From NCBI GenBank assembly GCA_963422465.1, contig OY730170.1:1984001-2048000 (forward strand): a stretch of 64,000 nt of DNA, given 5' to 3'. The notes under the pieces were generated by a model that was given only the letters and a program-made list of their open reading frames with translations, was not told where the DNA came from and ran no database searches. Position numbers and translations under genes: made by a program. How positions within the stretch are numbered: the first letter of the stretch is position 1; every line of letters begins with the position of its first letter. This DNA is from Lichina pygmaea (taxonomy: Eukaryota > Ascomycota > Lichinomycetes > Lichinales > Lichinaceae). Below are positions 63,601 through 64,000 of this stretch, piece after piece.

Positions 63601-64000
63601 GAGTCTGTAAGAAGAATATGTTGTCCTTGTTCTTGTAAAGCATTTTGGAGTAAACAGAGAAGAGCTTCTGATGCCTCTGTGTAGTTTTCTTGACTTGATG
63701 GGGTGAAGTAGAGATTATGTACCCAAAGAGAAGTAGAAGAGTTTTCCAAGTAGATTTCAAGAGAAACAAAGTCTTTATTCCAGAAGGTAGGATGAAGAGA
63801 AGAGAGTTTCAGATTTTTATTAATAAGAAAAAGTGTTCTGCCAATCTCTGAACAGTAGAGAGGAAGAAAGGAAGAGAAAACAGTTGAAGTGCTTGTTTCT
63901 AGGTGAGGGTTTTTCCAGGGCTCTTGAAGTGCAATAATGTCCACCTCTTGGAGAGCTGAGGTTGCTAGCAGTAGCTCTTGGACTGATTCGCTTTTTTGCA
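60614..64000 (-). mobile_element. LINE-A copy A9, runs off the right edge
   Basis: The 3' tail at 60614-60640 is (AAAAT)-rich, the hairpin TGGCT-GTAA-AGCTA (complement) lies at about 60657-60675, then the 3' UTR and an open ORF2. ORF1 and the 5' UTR lie outside. The TSD cannot be checked. It is the only family A copy with an uninterrupted ORF2 and differs from A4/A8 enough to be a separate subfamily. Confidence 0.92.
60795..64000 (-). CDS. LINE-A ORF2, endonuclease-reverse transcriptase, open (A9, start outside)
   Basis: 1068 codons open to the window edge; by comparison with A8 only about 13 residues are missing. Numbering from the Asp of DIIALQEPW as residue 2: endonuclease E8, D115/N117 (LLTDSN) and D195/H196 (SDHRP); RT RPIALLNTTGK (486-496), LDISGAYDR (555-563), GVPQGSPLSP (612-621) and FADD (648-651); post-RT block; C-terminal C977-x-C979-x8-H988-x4-C993. 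No RNase H domain is recognisable. It would nick the target and prime reverse transcription of the element RNA. All catalytic residues seen are present, so this may be an active or recently active copy. Confidence 0.92.
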   Translation of the reverse strand, partial: QKSESVQELLLATSALQEVDIIALQEPWKNPHLETSTSTVFSSFLPLYCSEIGRTLFLINKNLKLSSLHPTFWNKDFVSLEIYLENSSTSLWVHNLYFTPSSQENYTEASEALLCLLQNALQEQGQHILLTDSNLHHPDWSKKRKLYSETANKFQDLIKDLNLDLAIAPFTPTRARSLSEKPCSSIDLSFISSSLSNSLIFSKVALQFFHGSDHRPVLTCLDLDPPRKIWKPERNWRTLDSNLARVECEKLHLPFHFQDKYEVDEYLEYLDNFLQEIASKSTQLQKQSGHSVPWWNQEIQNKVKEERRVRRKVQKRQASQEELEQATKLKKKAVRDGKQNTFRHQIHELASSSKFWKLAKWGKSKANKTPDLPLVPDLETQEGIAKTFEEKTKAFSQQFFPKALVPEPGSESSQTISEIQLSQEVTCEEVEQILAKKKPFTAGGRDKLPNGFLRALGPRFCQALAILTSTCWKLEYFPERFKSAKTVCLRKPGKGTYNQAKAWRPIALLNTTGKLMEAIAAARLSKIAEEAGLLPDIQMGFRKGRSTEAALFLLTSQVEKVWKEGMVASLLSLDISGAYDRVLPKILQQILKRKGIPAWLASWIYSFCDKRSTTLVFDDSESYSIPIHCGVPQGSPLSPILFLFYISELHETVHTPSSGVSALGFADDTNLLAFGHSLKSNLLKLKNTHHKCLSWAARHGIVFSPEKYEILHFSRRRSDNLQLKLRLGNVILKSKEEVRVLGVYLDAKLHWHKHQRIILQKAQKALSSLSRTSYSTWGFPVHTSRLVYTAILRSLLSYAVGIWFNPLRKSSNISSLVSFQNRCLRLIGGAFKATPSFLLESELFLLPLDLYFKFHTACFLSSIQNSPLKYFLDSIFSTISSYASLLKKPLKESSTISPKWKFTWLSQITTNQASSKKELQKLFTKEWEDQWEEKKRRSYPGWQTFCQKPHKNNLKLYKELQKAEASLLLQIRTGRIGLASFLFRAGAPDFPTPLCVCGQAEETAKHITSSCSLYSRQRQQVSFNPQDFTTIISNPELLQKFLYWFMSLKRLNQFNLALKLHYSQSNT

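Noticed and set aside
1-64000. Bacterial features: CRISPR arrays, operons, Shine-Dalgarno sites, insertion sequences
   Set aside because: All coding regions are eukaryotic retroelements. Repeats are explained by LTRs, TSDs and LINE/SINE copies, and no regularly spaced short repeats were seen.

Overview
The window is a block of transposable elements with no recognisable host gene. The elements are Ty3/gypsy LTR retrotransposons with chromodomains, non-LTR retrotransposons (LINEs) with a zinc-knuckle ORF1 and an endonuclease/reverse-transcriptase ORF2, and a tRNA-headed SINE. This mix, and an antisense ORF with the fungal Zn2Cys6 cysteine spacing, point to repeat-rich heterochromatin of a filamentous ascomycete fungus. 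That is inference; the species cannot be named from this sequence. Names used below: GypA, GypB, GypC; LINE families A (copies A1-A9), B (B1, B2) and C (C1, C2); SINE copies 1-3.

The window is a nest of insertions, and most boundaries are proven by target site duplications (TSDs). The oldest layer is a gypsy leader/gag scrap at 2580-2857. GypA sits in it (minus strand, 3' LTR from 2858, gag start at 60119, 5' end beyond the window), stretched to more than 57 kb by later arrivals. Insertions in GypA, left to right: A3 in its 3' LTR (3168-8620); B1 in the chromodomain tail (8830-19823), itself split by A4; SINE-1 in integrase (20592-21027); A5 in reverse transcriptase (23158-24060); GypB between protease and RT (24328-36801), carrying SINE-2, SINE-3 and GypC (29913-35230); C1 in gag (38463-60018). 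C1 contains A6 and A7; A7 contains A8 and C2; A8 contains B2. From the scrap to B2 this is six layers. A9, with an open ORF2, runs off the right edge in GypA leader DNA. At the left edge A1 is inserted in an older family A relative (A2).

How the parts work together: the LINEs are two-ORF elements whose ORFs overlap by 1 nt (TAATG, families B and C) or 4 nt (ATGA, family A), suggesting coupled translation. All three LINE families and the SINE end in the same small hairpin and A-rich tail and make 12-14 bp TSDs, so the SINE is probably copied by LINE enzymes. GypB carries an antisense ORF of 190 codons with a Zn2Cys6-like cysteine cluster between its chromodomain and 3' LTR, tail-to-tail overlapping the chromodomain ORF. 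Damage is mostly C-to-T/G-to-A, and many differences between copies lie at CpG, as expected of methylated, silenced repeats. Open frames that may still encode protein: A4 ORF1, B2 ORF1, C2 RT ORF, A9 ORF2, the antisense Zn-cluster ORF and the GypC pol core.
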